DNA of 64,000 bases. It comes from Azolla caroliniana. Lineage: Eukaryota; Polypodiophyta. Of this stretch, positions 34,060-45,295 are shown piece by piece (positions within the stretch are counted from its first letter, which is position 1; the number at the start of each line of letters is the position of its first letter). A program made the position numbers and the translations under genes. The DNA is taken from NCBI GenBank assembly GCA_043228905.1, contig JBHGNT010000008.1, positions 2,852,001 to 2,916,000 of the forward strand, read 5' to 3'. Under the pieces are notes generated by a model that searched no databases, was not told where the DNA came from, and saw only the letters and a list, made by a program, of their open reading frames with translations.

Positions 34060-36280
34060 CTATTACATGCTCTAATCTCATGATGGGTCATTCCTACTAA
34101 TACATGAAATTCAATTCTCAATTTGACCCCACTGTTCATGAGGCACCAACAAATTGTTACTTTATTCTATTTGGACCCCAACTAATTTACGTCGAATTTG
34201 AAAAGCTGGCACTCCACATGTAACCAAGATGCTCACAGATCATAAGCTAGCATAATTGTTAATGCAATCAAGAGCTGATCATACAATCCAAGTGCCGTCA
34301 AAGCCCTTTTTGGTGTCCAGCCTACTGGAGTAGAAAAATGGAACTCTGGTGTCGTATATGGTGGTGCGTCCATCCAATCATCCGATTACTAACAGATGTG
34401 CTCCTTGCTATCCTACTGTTGGGTAATAGATATCTAACAGCTTTTTATGATGCCAGCAGCAGCTCAATTGGAGTTGTTTTTCGGGGGGTCATTCATTACC
34501 ATTAGTTTCTTTACAGGTGAGCAAGTATATGTGCACCATAATTTCGTAGTGTGCATTTTAATAGACATGCTTAAGTATATGTTGTTGCTCAACCAGTATA
34601 GATATTTTTTCCCTTGTATCTGAGCACTTGTGCCAAACTTAAACTTGAAAGGGAGAATGAAAGGTGGTGGTTGTTTAAATCCTAGTTAGCTTGAGACAAA
34701 ATAAACCAGTCATTTCCATCCATTTCTTGCTTCTGCCAAATTAGTCATGTATTTTTTCTTATTGATTTTTTACCTTTTGTCCATTTTCATAGTTACAAAA
34801 ACAATTTTGATGGTTTTAGTGTGGTTCTCTAAAATCAGATAGGAAATGAAAGTATAGAAAACATCAAGATCTTGCAATATCTAATTTGTGACATCCTAAA
34901 ATAACAAACTGTTACAAGTTTAACATTTTTGCCTATTATATTTTCCTATTCCATTGTATAACAAAAGCTAATGAATCATTGTTTATCACATCTAGAAGAC
35001 TCGGTGTGCTCTCGTTTCTAATCAACTTAAAACACCACCGGTTGAAGTGGTTTTAAATATTTAGTTAGACATAGTTCATACTTTGAAGGGTCAATGGGAT
35101 GGTATAGTTGGAGATTGTGAGGCTAAAATTGCTCAACGGCATGAGTTTCTTATTATGTGGACAGCTACTCCATTCATGACATGCACTCCTTATTGGCATT
35201 TTTAGCCTCCGAAATGGTTGTTTCCCCCATCGATCACATAGAGGTTTAAAATCTTGTAAAATGTTTTATACTAACGACATGATATCTTCTTTAAAAAAAA
35301 GAAAGAAAAGCTAATGAATCATTTGAGGAAACATTGTAATATGACTATGTTTTACAAAGATTAATGGTTATTTTCTACGTGGATCTGATGGGTTTCATGT
35401 GTTTTATACATATATATTATATGCATATATAAATCTTAGTTATGTTGTTTCTAATCAATTTGGAAACAAGAAAACATACTATGGATCGTTTTTTTAATCA
35501 TGTGTATTTTTGTTCAAACTTATTCTCATACTGAGTTTAACACAGGTTGGCAATAGTTTAACACCTGAGCAGTGGCCACAAATTATTCGTTGATGTATGT
35601 TTTAAATAATGAATGCCCAAGAGTTGATATTGTTGTTCAACATTTTTTATAATTATCAAGAGATTTCTAGACTTTCTACATACGAAACATCTAGACTATG
35701 CCCAAATAGTGATACATACATATATGTGTAAAAATGATATTACTATGAACATGGGTATGATTGATGATAAGCTATATTGTTAGGCGAGTGTTCGATGTTA
35801 TGAATGTTTTATACATGGACATAACCTATAAACTTGAAGTTACAACACATGCTATACCATACCATTACATAATCATGTCCAAGTTTTGTGTATTAGAAGT
35901 AATGAAGAATGATATTACAATTACCATTCACAATCTTGTAATGCAACTCTTAGAATGGTTAGAACTCCACTACCTTAGATGGCCATATTCGTAGACTTTC
36001 TCTACTTCAATATGTGTTTCAATCATGTTATAGATACATGTTGACATCCAAGTTTCTTTATTTTAGCATGCTTGCCAAAGTCAATATGGTTATATCCCGT
36101 AGCCCAATCTATGCATTGATAAAAAGAGTTTAGCACATAAGAACCTCTTGAAATAGTTGTTGAGAAAAGAAATAAAAAAGGGAAAGGATATACTTTACAC
36201 AAATATGTATATCTACCATATATTCATTCATAATTGTCAATATAGGCTCAAAAAAATCAGAGTGCGGAAAAAAAATCGAA
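34060..36280. other. AT-rich intergenic spacer
   Basis: Only short open frames, no known domain and no clear repeat ends. I see nothing to annotate. Confidence 0.5.
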
Positions 36281-36289
36281 AACTGGAAA

Positions 36290-37110
36290 ATATTGCAACC
36301 CCAAAAAATATCAAAAGAATGCTATGATATATTAATCTTCTTCCAAAATCGGCAAAATGTCGTCAACTTGCTTCGACTCATCCGGATTGAGGTCGACCGA
36401 GAGATTGACCCTTTGCTCTTGCTCATCTTTCTTCGGAATGGTCTCATGTGTTGGTTCATCCATTGTTGCCTCATGTTTGTCTGGCTGGTGATTCACCTCC
36501 TCTTGCTCGGCTCTTTCTCCTGCTCTGCTCCATCCATCAACACTTGGCCCACCAGGCATGCCAATTTGTGTTACTCCCTCTTGGAGAACAACTTTGAATA
36601 CTCCTCTTGAGTATTCGGGTCAAGGAATCGTGGTGCGTAAGAGACTAGTGGCCTGAGTGGTGGTTGAATCGTTTACGATAATTGAGATGGACACTCTGAG
36701 AATACGCTACAACCGATTGGTAGTTAACGTCTTGCGAACTGAACGTATGTAGGAAAAGATAGATCAAATTGAGACAGACACAGAGATGACCCACAAGTAT
36801 ATATGTATTCGATTACTGTAGCATACAATACAAATACAAGTACCGAGTAAAATTGGTAACACTCACTCACTCGGTTCTAATCTAGATCTACGCTTAGTCT
36901 GCTCTAGGACTTCACGATTATATAGCTTTTCCTTCGCTCGGCGCTTTCGCCAACTACTCCTCCTTGATATTTGGCTTCTACCTTCGGTTGTTTCTTGCTT
37001 GGCTTCTTTTGGCCCCTTTCACATTTGTCCCCATGGTCTTTTCATATTTGTCCTTTGCGATCCTTTCACACTTTGGCCCTTTTATCCCGCTGGGTAACAT
37101 TGACAACAAT
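36290..37110 (-). mobile_element. Possible retroelement remnant
   Basis: A less AT-rich island. On the minus strand 36660-36332 reads as a short broken ORF with an acidic end (NPDESKQVDDILPILEED). To its right, 36700-37108 has LTR-like content (a TATATAG box near 36920 and an ACAACA end) but no matched partner, primer site or polypurine tract. Origin is a guess from composition. Confidence 0.3.
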
Positions 37111-39180
37111 TTACAATGCTCAAGCATGTCCATACTTAACAACTTGTTTAACAATATGTTGTTACGTAATAAAAGACAACAAGAAAGAAGCTTGGACGGT
37201 TACCACAAAATGATGAACAAAAATTCATGTAACGTGATGCATCCTAGTGGCACAATGCTTTGATGAGACTGCAGTTGCAAAAGGTAACATAATTGTATTT
37301 TCAACCATTTCTTTTTTCTCCTATACATTACAAAATTTTCAAGTCACATTTTGTTCTACAGACTATGACTCATATATTATTCATGTCAAAGTTTGCATAT
37401 CCCCTTTCAAGATCTTGCTTGGCATCTTTTTCTGAAATACCCAAAATATCCTTTCTCATGAAAAGTTGTAAGGCTCATGTTTATTGGCTCACTGAAGGAC
37501 TACATTTACTATACATATTTCGAAACATGAACGGGCATGTATACATAACACCAATGATAAAAAAAGTTGTTGTAGACATAAATGTATGGGTACATTTAAA
37601 ATACATATGCACCTGACGCAAACTATACATCCATGGATATGTGAGGCATCATGTACACATATATGTAAATGTGTGTTTGTTTATGAGGAGAATGAACATT
37701 GAACTATAAATATTATATAAATAGCAACAATACAGTATTATCTACCATAGGATTTGGTTGGTAAAAAAAAGGGCTTACAAATGAATTTGGACCCGTTGTA
37801 AGAATCAACCAAATAAGCCTTTTTCTTAATGCTTTCGCATTGAACAGTCTAATATTGAAAAATAAAGACAACAAAAAGGAATGATGCTTCACTTATGAGC
37901 GACCCAACATTGGAAGTAATTACAACATAAAAGAAGAGCACTTGCACAACTTTTTAAGTGCCTATTTCATTATTCAACCCCACACATAAGGCGAAAAAGT
38001 CCTCTCGTCATATGTCATTAAGTAAAGGGTTTAGGTTACCGTAGACACGTTCACTTTTTAAAAAATACACCTGTATCGGGAGCATGGCAGGAAAACTTTA
38101 ACAAATGCCATAGTTCAACAAAGCAAACTCAGCCCATGTACGAGTGCACCATTGAATCAACAACCATGTTTCTTTTTTTAAAAAGAAAACATTTAGATTG
38201 AACTAGATCCTTTGGTCATTGAGACAAGTTGCCTCTAGTTAATGGGATGTGGATATGGATGTCCATGTGGTTAGGCTTGTCATGCCTCAATTATACGTAA
38301 ACAATCTTGTCCCTGACATTACTCTAAAACGTGACAAGTATCGTAAACCAATTACAAATTTTCTATTAGTAGAACTATGATGTTTATTATGCTCGACGAA
38401 TCATTTGCCAAGAAATTATGACATAAAGGTGATTGTATTATGTTGACACATAAAGGTGAATGTTCAAGTGGTAGTGCCACATGGAGAGAATGTGCACCAT
38501 TATTGTTTCTCTTAAAGTTATGCGTTTGTCGTTCTCAAATTCACTGTTGAATGTGAAGATATTAAAACATGGAGATCTAATATGCACACACACCACCTAC
38601 ATGAATCATGATATACATCTACTTAACACGTCTTTGACCTTTTCTAGGTTTGAAGTTGTATTATGTTGTCATTGCATATCCAACAAAAAAATAAGGACGT
38701 TTATTCTACATATAAGATATTTGTTTTGAAGTGCCCCTAACAGAGAATAGTGGGGTCACATGTTCTAGGAATGATGAATGGTTTTGTCTTGTGAAGAACA
38801 ACACCGTTCATTTAGAAACACGTTTTTTAGGTCCTTGCAAGGTAAACAATGTAAATAAAGTTTCAAGTGATAGTTATATTGCACCCAACCATTGAAATTG
38901 TTATGTTTTGATATGTAAGTATAAAACAACTGGTTATTTGGCACACCAATGGTGGAAAGTAGACGAGGGACACCGAAATTCCATTGTTTTCGAAGAAGAT
39001 GAAACAAACCATTGCTTGTGAAGAGCATGATGTAAACCCTAAAGATTATGTTGCACTATGTGCCTTACTGGTGTCTCACAAATTTCCTATCTTATATTTT
39101 CATGCATCAAGAGGGGTAGTAAAGGCTATGTTTCTCGAACACGCGGGAGTAGAAAACTGAGAAGGAAAAGGCTGGGGGGA
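37111..39180. other. Intergenic spacer
   Basis: AT-rich, short open frames only, no recognised protein or repeat boundary. Confidence 0.5.
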
Positions 39181-39204
39181 GTTGGACATATACAAACAAC
39201 TATA

Positions 39205-39803
39205 TAGCATGCATGCATGCATGCATGCATGTGTGTATGTAATGTATGTTGTATGGATGTATGTGTGCATGGGTGTATATGATAGGTATGCATGTATATA
39301 TGTATGTGTATATGTATGTATTATTGTAGATATGTGTGTATGCGTGAGTATGTATATATGTATGCATGTATTTCTTTGTATGTATGTATGTGTATATTTA
39401 TGTACATATGTAAGTGTGTGTGTGTGTGTATGTGCATATTTATGTATGTAAGTGTGTGTGTAATGTATATATGTATGTGTATGTGTATGTGTTATGTGTA
39501 TGTGAATGTGTATGTGTTATGTGTTATGTGTATGTGTATGTGTATGTGTATGTGAATGTGTATGTGTTATGTGTTATGTGTATGGGAATGTGTAATGTGT
39601 ATGTGTTATGTGTTATGTGTTATGTGTTATGTGTATGTGTATGTGTTATGTGTTATGTGTTATGTGTATGTGTATGTGTAATGTGTATGTGTTATGTGTT
39701 ATGTGTTATGTGTTATGTGTTATGTGTTATGTGTTATGTGTTATGTGTTATGTGTTATGTGTATGTGTTATGTGTTATGTGTATGTGTATGTGTTATGTG
39801 TTA

Positions 39804-39870
<67 letters not shown>

Positions 39871-39893
39871 GTATATGTGTATGTGTATGTATC
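39205..39893 (+). repeat. GTGTAT / GTGTTAT hexamer-heptamer array
   Basis: Starts with TGCATGCA repeats and variable TGTATG words, then from about 39410 becomes an ordered array of 6-bp (TGTGTA) and 7-bp (TGTGTTA) units, ending in a pure hexamer block (about 39800-39890). Open frames here are artefacts of the repeat. Confidence 0.93.
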
Positions 39894-39899
39894 CTACGC

Positions 39900-40260
39900 G
39901 ATTCCTTGAACCTTATCTCATAAACAAATTTAAAAAATAAAAATAAAAATAATTTAAATATTATGAACATTAAAAAATAAACACAACAAATGTGAAAAAG
40001 CAAAAAAGCAGATCTTTAAAAAATAACAATAATAAACATCTAAAAAATAAAAAGGGAATTTAAAAAACGCAACAAATGTGAAAAAGCAAAAGCAGACGCA
40101 TTAGAAAAAAAAGAAAAGAAAAAGGAAATTAATAAAAAAGCCAAGACAAAAAAAAACAAATAATGAAAAAAACAAATAAAAAAACAAGACAAAAAAAAAC
40201 AAATAATGAAAATAAAAAATAAAAGATGGTAACACAATAAAAGAAAACGAGTGGAATGAA
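39900..40260. repeat. A-rich low-complexity tract with short direct repeats
   Basis: Runs of AAAAATAAAAATAA and two repeated words (AACAAATGTGAAAAAGCAAA near 39985 and 40070; AAGACAAAAAAAAACAAATAA near 40145 and 40188). No gene. Confidence 0.75.
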
Positions 40261-40329
40261 TAAAATAAAATAAAATAAATAGAAATGATGACCTGATGAC
40301 CGACAGGCAAAAGGCGGTGACCGATAAAG

Positions 40330-42139
40330 ACCGGTGAAGTGACAGGCAGGTGTCGGTTATCATCTCCGCCCCTGTTTCTCTGTTCTTCTTCCTTCTTCTT
40401 CTTCTTCTTTTTCTGCTTCGTCTTCATCTTCTTCATCTCCATCTCCATCTCCATCTCTTCATTCCTTCATTCTCTGTCTCTCTGTGTCTGTGTCTGCGTC
40501 TGCTTCCTCGCAACCCTATTTCTCCTCTCCCGATCTGTTTCTAAGCAAAGCCTTCTCCTCTCTTGCTTGCCCCAAACAAACTCTACAGACAGAACCCCCC
40601 CCCTTTTCTCTTCAGATTCAGATTTTTTTGCTTTGTTTCATTTCGTGGGAAAGGGGAAGGGGATTTCTCAGAAAGCTTCGTCTCTAAACAAGCTTCTCAG
40701 ATCTGTCTGTACAGCCAAACAGAATTTCTCTCAGATCTGTACAGCCAAAAAAAAGAAAAGAATTTCTCTCAGATCTGTACAGCAAAAACGAATTTCTCTC
40801 AGATCTCTGCTTAGGAACACTTACCTGGTCTTTGGAGAACAGAAATAAGAATCCATCTTCCATCACAATCTTTCTCTCCACCTCTGTGCAACAAGAAGCT
40901 TCTTTTATTTCTTTCTGCTCCCTCTTAGGTCCCTCTTTGTTCTCCCTCTCTCTCTCTGTTTCTGTATTTCCTTTATAGTTTTGTTTCTCTTCCCCCTTCT
41001 CTGTACGAGTGCGCCTATGTTCTTGTTTTTGACGAACACAGGCCTCTTTGATGAATTTCTACAGTGAGAATACCTCCTCCTACACTTCGTTCAACGGTTC
41101 GAGGCTATCTCTTCACTTCCTGTAACCATTTTCTACGTGCGATTTCTGGTAAGCCTGGATGAAGAGAAATATTGTTTCCTGATTTTTATGCACAGCTGTA
41201 TTCTGTTCACCGAACAAAATGGAAGTTTTCCGACGTTTTTCTCCCTGGGACTATGGCTGATTTGGTGGTTTTTTTCCGTTTAGAATAAGATAATAATCTT
41301 CTGAATATACGATTTGAAATCCCCTAATTGTTGGAGACAATGATTGGTCTTAGATTAGAGAGATATATTTGCACATCCTTGGAGTTTCCGTAAATGGTGT
41401 AAAAATCAACGAACAGTTTCTGTATCCTTGGTTTCATGCTTCTCTAAACTTGCAGAAGTTTTGACATCTTCTTTTGGTTTCATGATTCTCTAAATGGTCA
41501 TATGTTTAAGCTTCTTGTTGATAAAAAGTTGGCCATTTCGGTTTGGTATGCCATGATCTGGTAGAGCATATCTTTTGAGTCTCACATGTGCTCTATCAGA
41601 GCTGAGTTTAAATTAACGTAATTAATGTTAAAATTGAAACTCCCACATTTATATATTTATTTTGGTTTTCTCGAAGGGTATAGACTCCTGCAGAATTCAT
41701 TCATGTTGATTTTGTCAGTGTTAATTTAACAGATTCTCGCCTAATTCATTATGTAGGCGCTTCTGCTGCTGTCTCTTCTTATGTTAAATTTGTTGTGTAA
41801 GTGAATTGTTTTGAATAGCTTTCCACTTTCTTCCTAAATTTCTCTTCTTCAATTTATTCTCAGGTTTGTCCATCAATTTACACTAGAAACAAAGGAATTT
41901 ACAGTATTTTCTCTAGTAGATGAGCTTCTTTGACCTAGGTAAGTATTATCAACTGACATCCTTATTTCTCAGTTTCTCTTATATCTTTTTTACTTAAGTA
42001 TGCATTTCTACTCTATCAGGAATCATTGACTAAAGCACATAAGAGTACATAAGAGTAGATTTTTACCTGAGTGACTGAGGGAAGTCATTTGAAGCCTAAA
42101 ATCAAGGTTAGGCTCCATAATCAAAGATACTTCACTTAT
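40330..42139 (+). promoter_or_regulatory. Promoter and spliced uORF-rich leader of PNRC-like gene
   Basis: CT/CTT-rich start region (40370-40480), then a leader with introns 41149-41863 and 41939-42019 (both GT-AG). uORFs: ATG 41017 to TGA 41065 (16 aa), ATG 41051 to TAA 41123 (24 aa) and an ATG at 41920 whose 10-codon frame is completed only after the second splice, with TAA at 42031. The main ATG follows at 42140. Such leaders usually lower or condition translation; that is inference here. Confidence 0.6.
40698..40815 (+). repeat. Tandem repeat in PNRC-like leader
   Basis: Three to four units of about 33-44 bp built from CAGATCTGTACAGCCAAA and GAATTTCTCTC, differing mainly by an A-rich insert in the second unit. 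Confidence 0.85.
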
Positions 42140-43342
42140 ATGGGGACTTCCGTTCTCCTCCCTCAAGATTGCTTGTCATCATCGTCCTCTTCATCAAGAA
42201 GCAGACATAAACATCAATTTTCGGAGATGATTTACAGAGTAGAAAGCTCTCCTCGTGTGAGAAGAGATGGCCTTCAATCTCCACCTTTGAAAAATATGGC
42301 CTATACGTTTTACCCGGAGCATCCAAAGCAAAACATTATTTCAGCAAGATTTTTCAATGAAAAGGACTCTGGTATTCTTCCTCTTCCCTCCCCCACTGGT
42401 TCTCTCCCAATTAACATACCTTACAATGAGAGTGAGGTAAGAAGTGGTAAAATATTGAAGAAGTTGGAGAAGAGAGATGCCAGAAGCAATGCAAAGATTG
42501 TTTATGATGAATCTGTTGTAACCATCTTACAAAGACCTCGAAGTAACAATATGGTAATGGACTCTGCTGTAACAATGTCGCAGAAGCCCAAGTATCGCTC
42601 AGATGTGCAAGCCGTAAAGCTTCTATCTAAGAATGGTAGTGATATGTCTCTCAGTGAGATGCTTCAGAATTCATCTCCTGTGAGCAAAGATAATAACATG
42701 AAGCCAAAGCAAGGCAATTTCGAGAAGCATCTGAATTTAACTGGATTTCAGAAGCATTCGAAGCCTTTACTTGCAAAGAAAAATATGCAGCAGCAACTTG
42801 AGGTGAATAACTCTCTTAATACCGAACCTAAGAAAGTCAATAAGCATGTTGCTCCCCAGATCAGTGTTAGAAGTGATAACATCAACAAACAGATTGTGAA
42901 GTTTAAGGCTAACAATGCCATATCTGCAAATTGGATTCCTTTGAGGCGTACATCAACTGACCCTGAAATAATGAACTCTGTACTTGATAAGAACCAGAGC
43001 AACCCAGAGGTTTGCAACAGAGAGTCAAAGGTAGTAGAAAACCATGGTTTCATAAAAAATGTTACTGTAGGATACCAAGAAAGGTGGGCAGGACCAGCAT
43101 ACTCTTCATCTCCATCTCCTAGTGCTCTACCACTTCCAAAATTTTCTCGTCCTCTGCCACAGATGTCATCTCCTGATTTGTTGCCTAAAGTAGCAAATGA
43201 GGAAAAAGCAATTGACATGGTAGTATCTGTTCCCTTGAGTGTATCACTTCCCTCTATGTCCTCTGTTTCACTTGTAGAGACATGGGATATGGCTCTTGCC
43301 ACTAAGAGCTTGAGGAAAATGCTCAATCTAGACCCCATATAG
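42140..43342 (+). CDS. PNRC-like protein (proline-rich coactivator / decapping-factor type), 400 aa
   Basis: Plant relative of the PNRC family, small disordered proteins that in animals bind nuclear receptors and the decapping factor DCP1. The N-terminus MGTSVLLPQDCL matches the conserved plant start (MGTEVLRPQDCL type). A TGA at 42068 lies upstream in the same frame, and ATG 42140 is the first in-frame ATG. The middle is Lys/Ser/Asn-rich and probably unfolded. Near residues 316-336 is the signature AGPAYSSSPSPSALPLPKF, the proline motif of the family, preceded by ANWIPLRRTSTDPE. The C-terminus ends in a short hydrophobic helix (LVETWDMALATKSLRKMLNL). The coding part is one exon. Family assignment rests on the two end motifs and the proline motif; a role in mRNA decay is transferred from the animal family and is not shown here. 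Confidence 0.75.
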   Translation: MGTSVLLPQDCLSSSSSSSRSRHKHQFSEMIYRVESSPRVRRDGLQSPPLKNMAYTFYPEHPKQNIISARFFNEKDSGILPLPSPTGSLPINIPYNESEVRSGKILKKLEKRDARSNAKIVYDESVVTILQRPRSNNMVMDSAVTMSQKPKYRSDVQAVKLLSKNGSDMSLSEMLQNSSPVSKDNNMKPKQGNFEKHLNLTGFQKHSKPLLAKKNMQQQLEVNNSLNTEPKKVNKHVAPQISVRSDNINKQIVKFKANNAISANWIPLRRTSTDPEIMNSVLDKNQSNPEVCNRESKVVENHGFIKNVTVGYQERWAGPAYSSSPSPSALPLPKFSRPLPQMSSPDLLPKVANEEKAIDMVVSVPLSVSLPSMSSVSLVETWDMALATKSLRKMLNLDPI

Positions 43343-45295
43343 GTGTGAAGGGGTCTTATACATCGGAGGTGCTATGAATTTAAGTGCCTCTTTTTGTCGC
43401 TGTTCTTAGTATTTAGCACAATAAGTCTTCTTTAGTATTTAGAGCTAATAAGTCTGGGTTGGGAGTTGTATTTATGGTTTAAAAATGTAGGAGTCAAAAG
43501 TATATACATAATTTCCAAATTTAGGAGTCCCTAGTATCCAGTAATGTTATTCTGGTTTCTTTATTATCTGTATGGATATTCATCATTAACTATGTCCATA
43601 CATGTGTTTCCTGATAGGTCATGGTGTCACAGTAGGTGTTGCGTATATGCCTTAGTTTATGTCCTGTGTGTGTGTGTATATACATTAGATATTATAGCAC
43701 GTGCTAGAAATCCTCTAGTACTGCTGAAAATAGCAGAGTGATGCTTTCCGAAGAAATTTCGAGGTGCAGAACTTCTAGCTAAAGTAGCAGAGAGGTCTCT
43801 AACTTGCATTCAAACTACTATCAGTTACTGTATCTTTTTTCCTTTACCACTTACTGGACCTTTTCCTACTTTCCACCGAAGTGGTGGAAAGTTTTGTATC
43901 ATGTTTATCTTGAACTTTGAGCTCTTACAGGAGAAACTGCTGTTGCATGGGTTTTTAGACATGACATCAAGCAGAAATTCTCCTGCGCTATTTAGTATCA
44001 TAGAGCTCAGTATATGGGTTTTCATTTTGTCTTTGCTTGGCTTGTCAAATAACAAAATGATCATGTTACTGAGGACACTATAGATGGGATGTTTTTGAGA
44101 TGGATAAGTAAGAGCATTCTACCATATTTTGGGATGCTCAGTAAGAAAATGGGATCAAAGATTAAGAGAAGTCGCAAAAATCGGTGGTGGAAAGTGAGCT
44201 TGTATTGCCTCATAAAAAGAGTATTTCTGAATGGAAGACTCAAAAATAAAGATCATACATCCTGAATTTGGAATTTTGCTCAAATTTCTGGTCAATTGGC
44301 ATTGACAACTGCCTCTTCATCACTAGTATAGTGAGTGAGGTTGTGTTATGTGCCATGGCCACAATTTGTTCATTAGCTTTATTTCTGAAGCACTGTACAT
44401 GACTTACCTAACTACTTGTGTATCAATGGATGCATGATTAATAAATATAAATATATATAATGTAATGGGATTTCAGATGTTCGGTTAAGATATTACTGTA
44501 AGAGACTGGATGTAATCGATAATGTAATCAAACTTTCTGAATCCTTTTAAATATTTCTGTTACATAATGTTATCTTCTGATATTCGGTCTGGACTAATTG
44601 CGTGTTCCCTTTTATGCTGGACAAAGGAATGCCATTGTTTGAGCTGATAAAAAATCTGATGGCATGGGTGGTGTTGGGTCAGTCTCTTGATTTATTTTTT
44701 GATTTAGTGCTGAATCATCATCTATAAAAAATAACTTTCAAGTCAAAATTTGGCTTCGCAATATTTTTTAGCAATTCGACCCTTTTAAGTTATTCCTGTA
44801 GTATTTCTCGATATTTATTTATCTAGGATATTTCCATAGGAGTATTATTTTAATCTTATATATAGTGTTTGGAATGATCAATTTCATTGAGTTTCCAAGA
44901 AAAGGTGGTTTGTCTTGCATAATGACCTCATAGGGTTAAGCATTTCAAAAATGATAAGTCAATTAGACAGTGCATAACCATTGAGTTTCTTGAGAAATTC
45001 CATTAAAAAGAGTAATAAATGGAACATCCATTGATCTGAGAAATTACATTATATATGCCAAAGTCGGTGGGTATGCATAGTGTTTGTATACAGTTTTTTC
45101 ATGGATAATTAATTTTCTTTGACTCTGCAAAGGTGAGTGATAGCAGTGAATGAAGCACATAACAATGTGAAAAGAGACTGAGCATCATGATATGCATTGG
45201 AGGGGTGTAGACTACTCATCTTGTTAGCGTGTGGAGAGTATATTGTATGCTACCATGTCTTTTCTCCCTGCTTGCTTCATTAATAACCACTGGAA
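43343..45295. other. 3' UTR and spacer after the PNRC-like gene
   Basis: AT-rich, no coding signal. The word GCTAATAAGTC near 43445 could act in polyadenylation. Nothing else supported. Confidence 0.45.

Noticed and set aside
39205-39893. Interstitial telomere
   Set aside because: Units are TGTGTA and TGTGTTA, not the plant TTTAGGG repeat.
39414-39940. Long open frames of Cys/Val/Tyr/Met repeats
   Set aside because: They exist only because the GTGTAT/GTGTTAT array has no stop in several frames.
40339-40848. 169-codon ORF upstream of the PNRC-like gene
   Set aside because: Starts from GTG and reads CT-rich leader and the tandem repeat; composition is Phe/Ser/Leu from simple sequence.
42071-42139. 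Longer N-terminus for the PNRC-like protein from a GTG at 42071
   Set aside because: The first in-frame ATG is at 42140 and gives the conserved family start MGTSVLLPQDCL; a stop lies at 42068.
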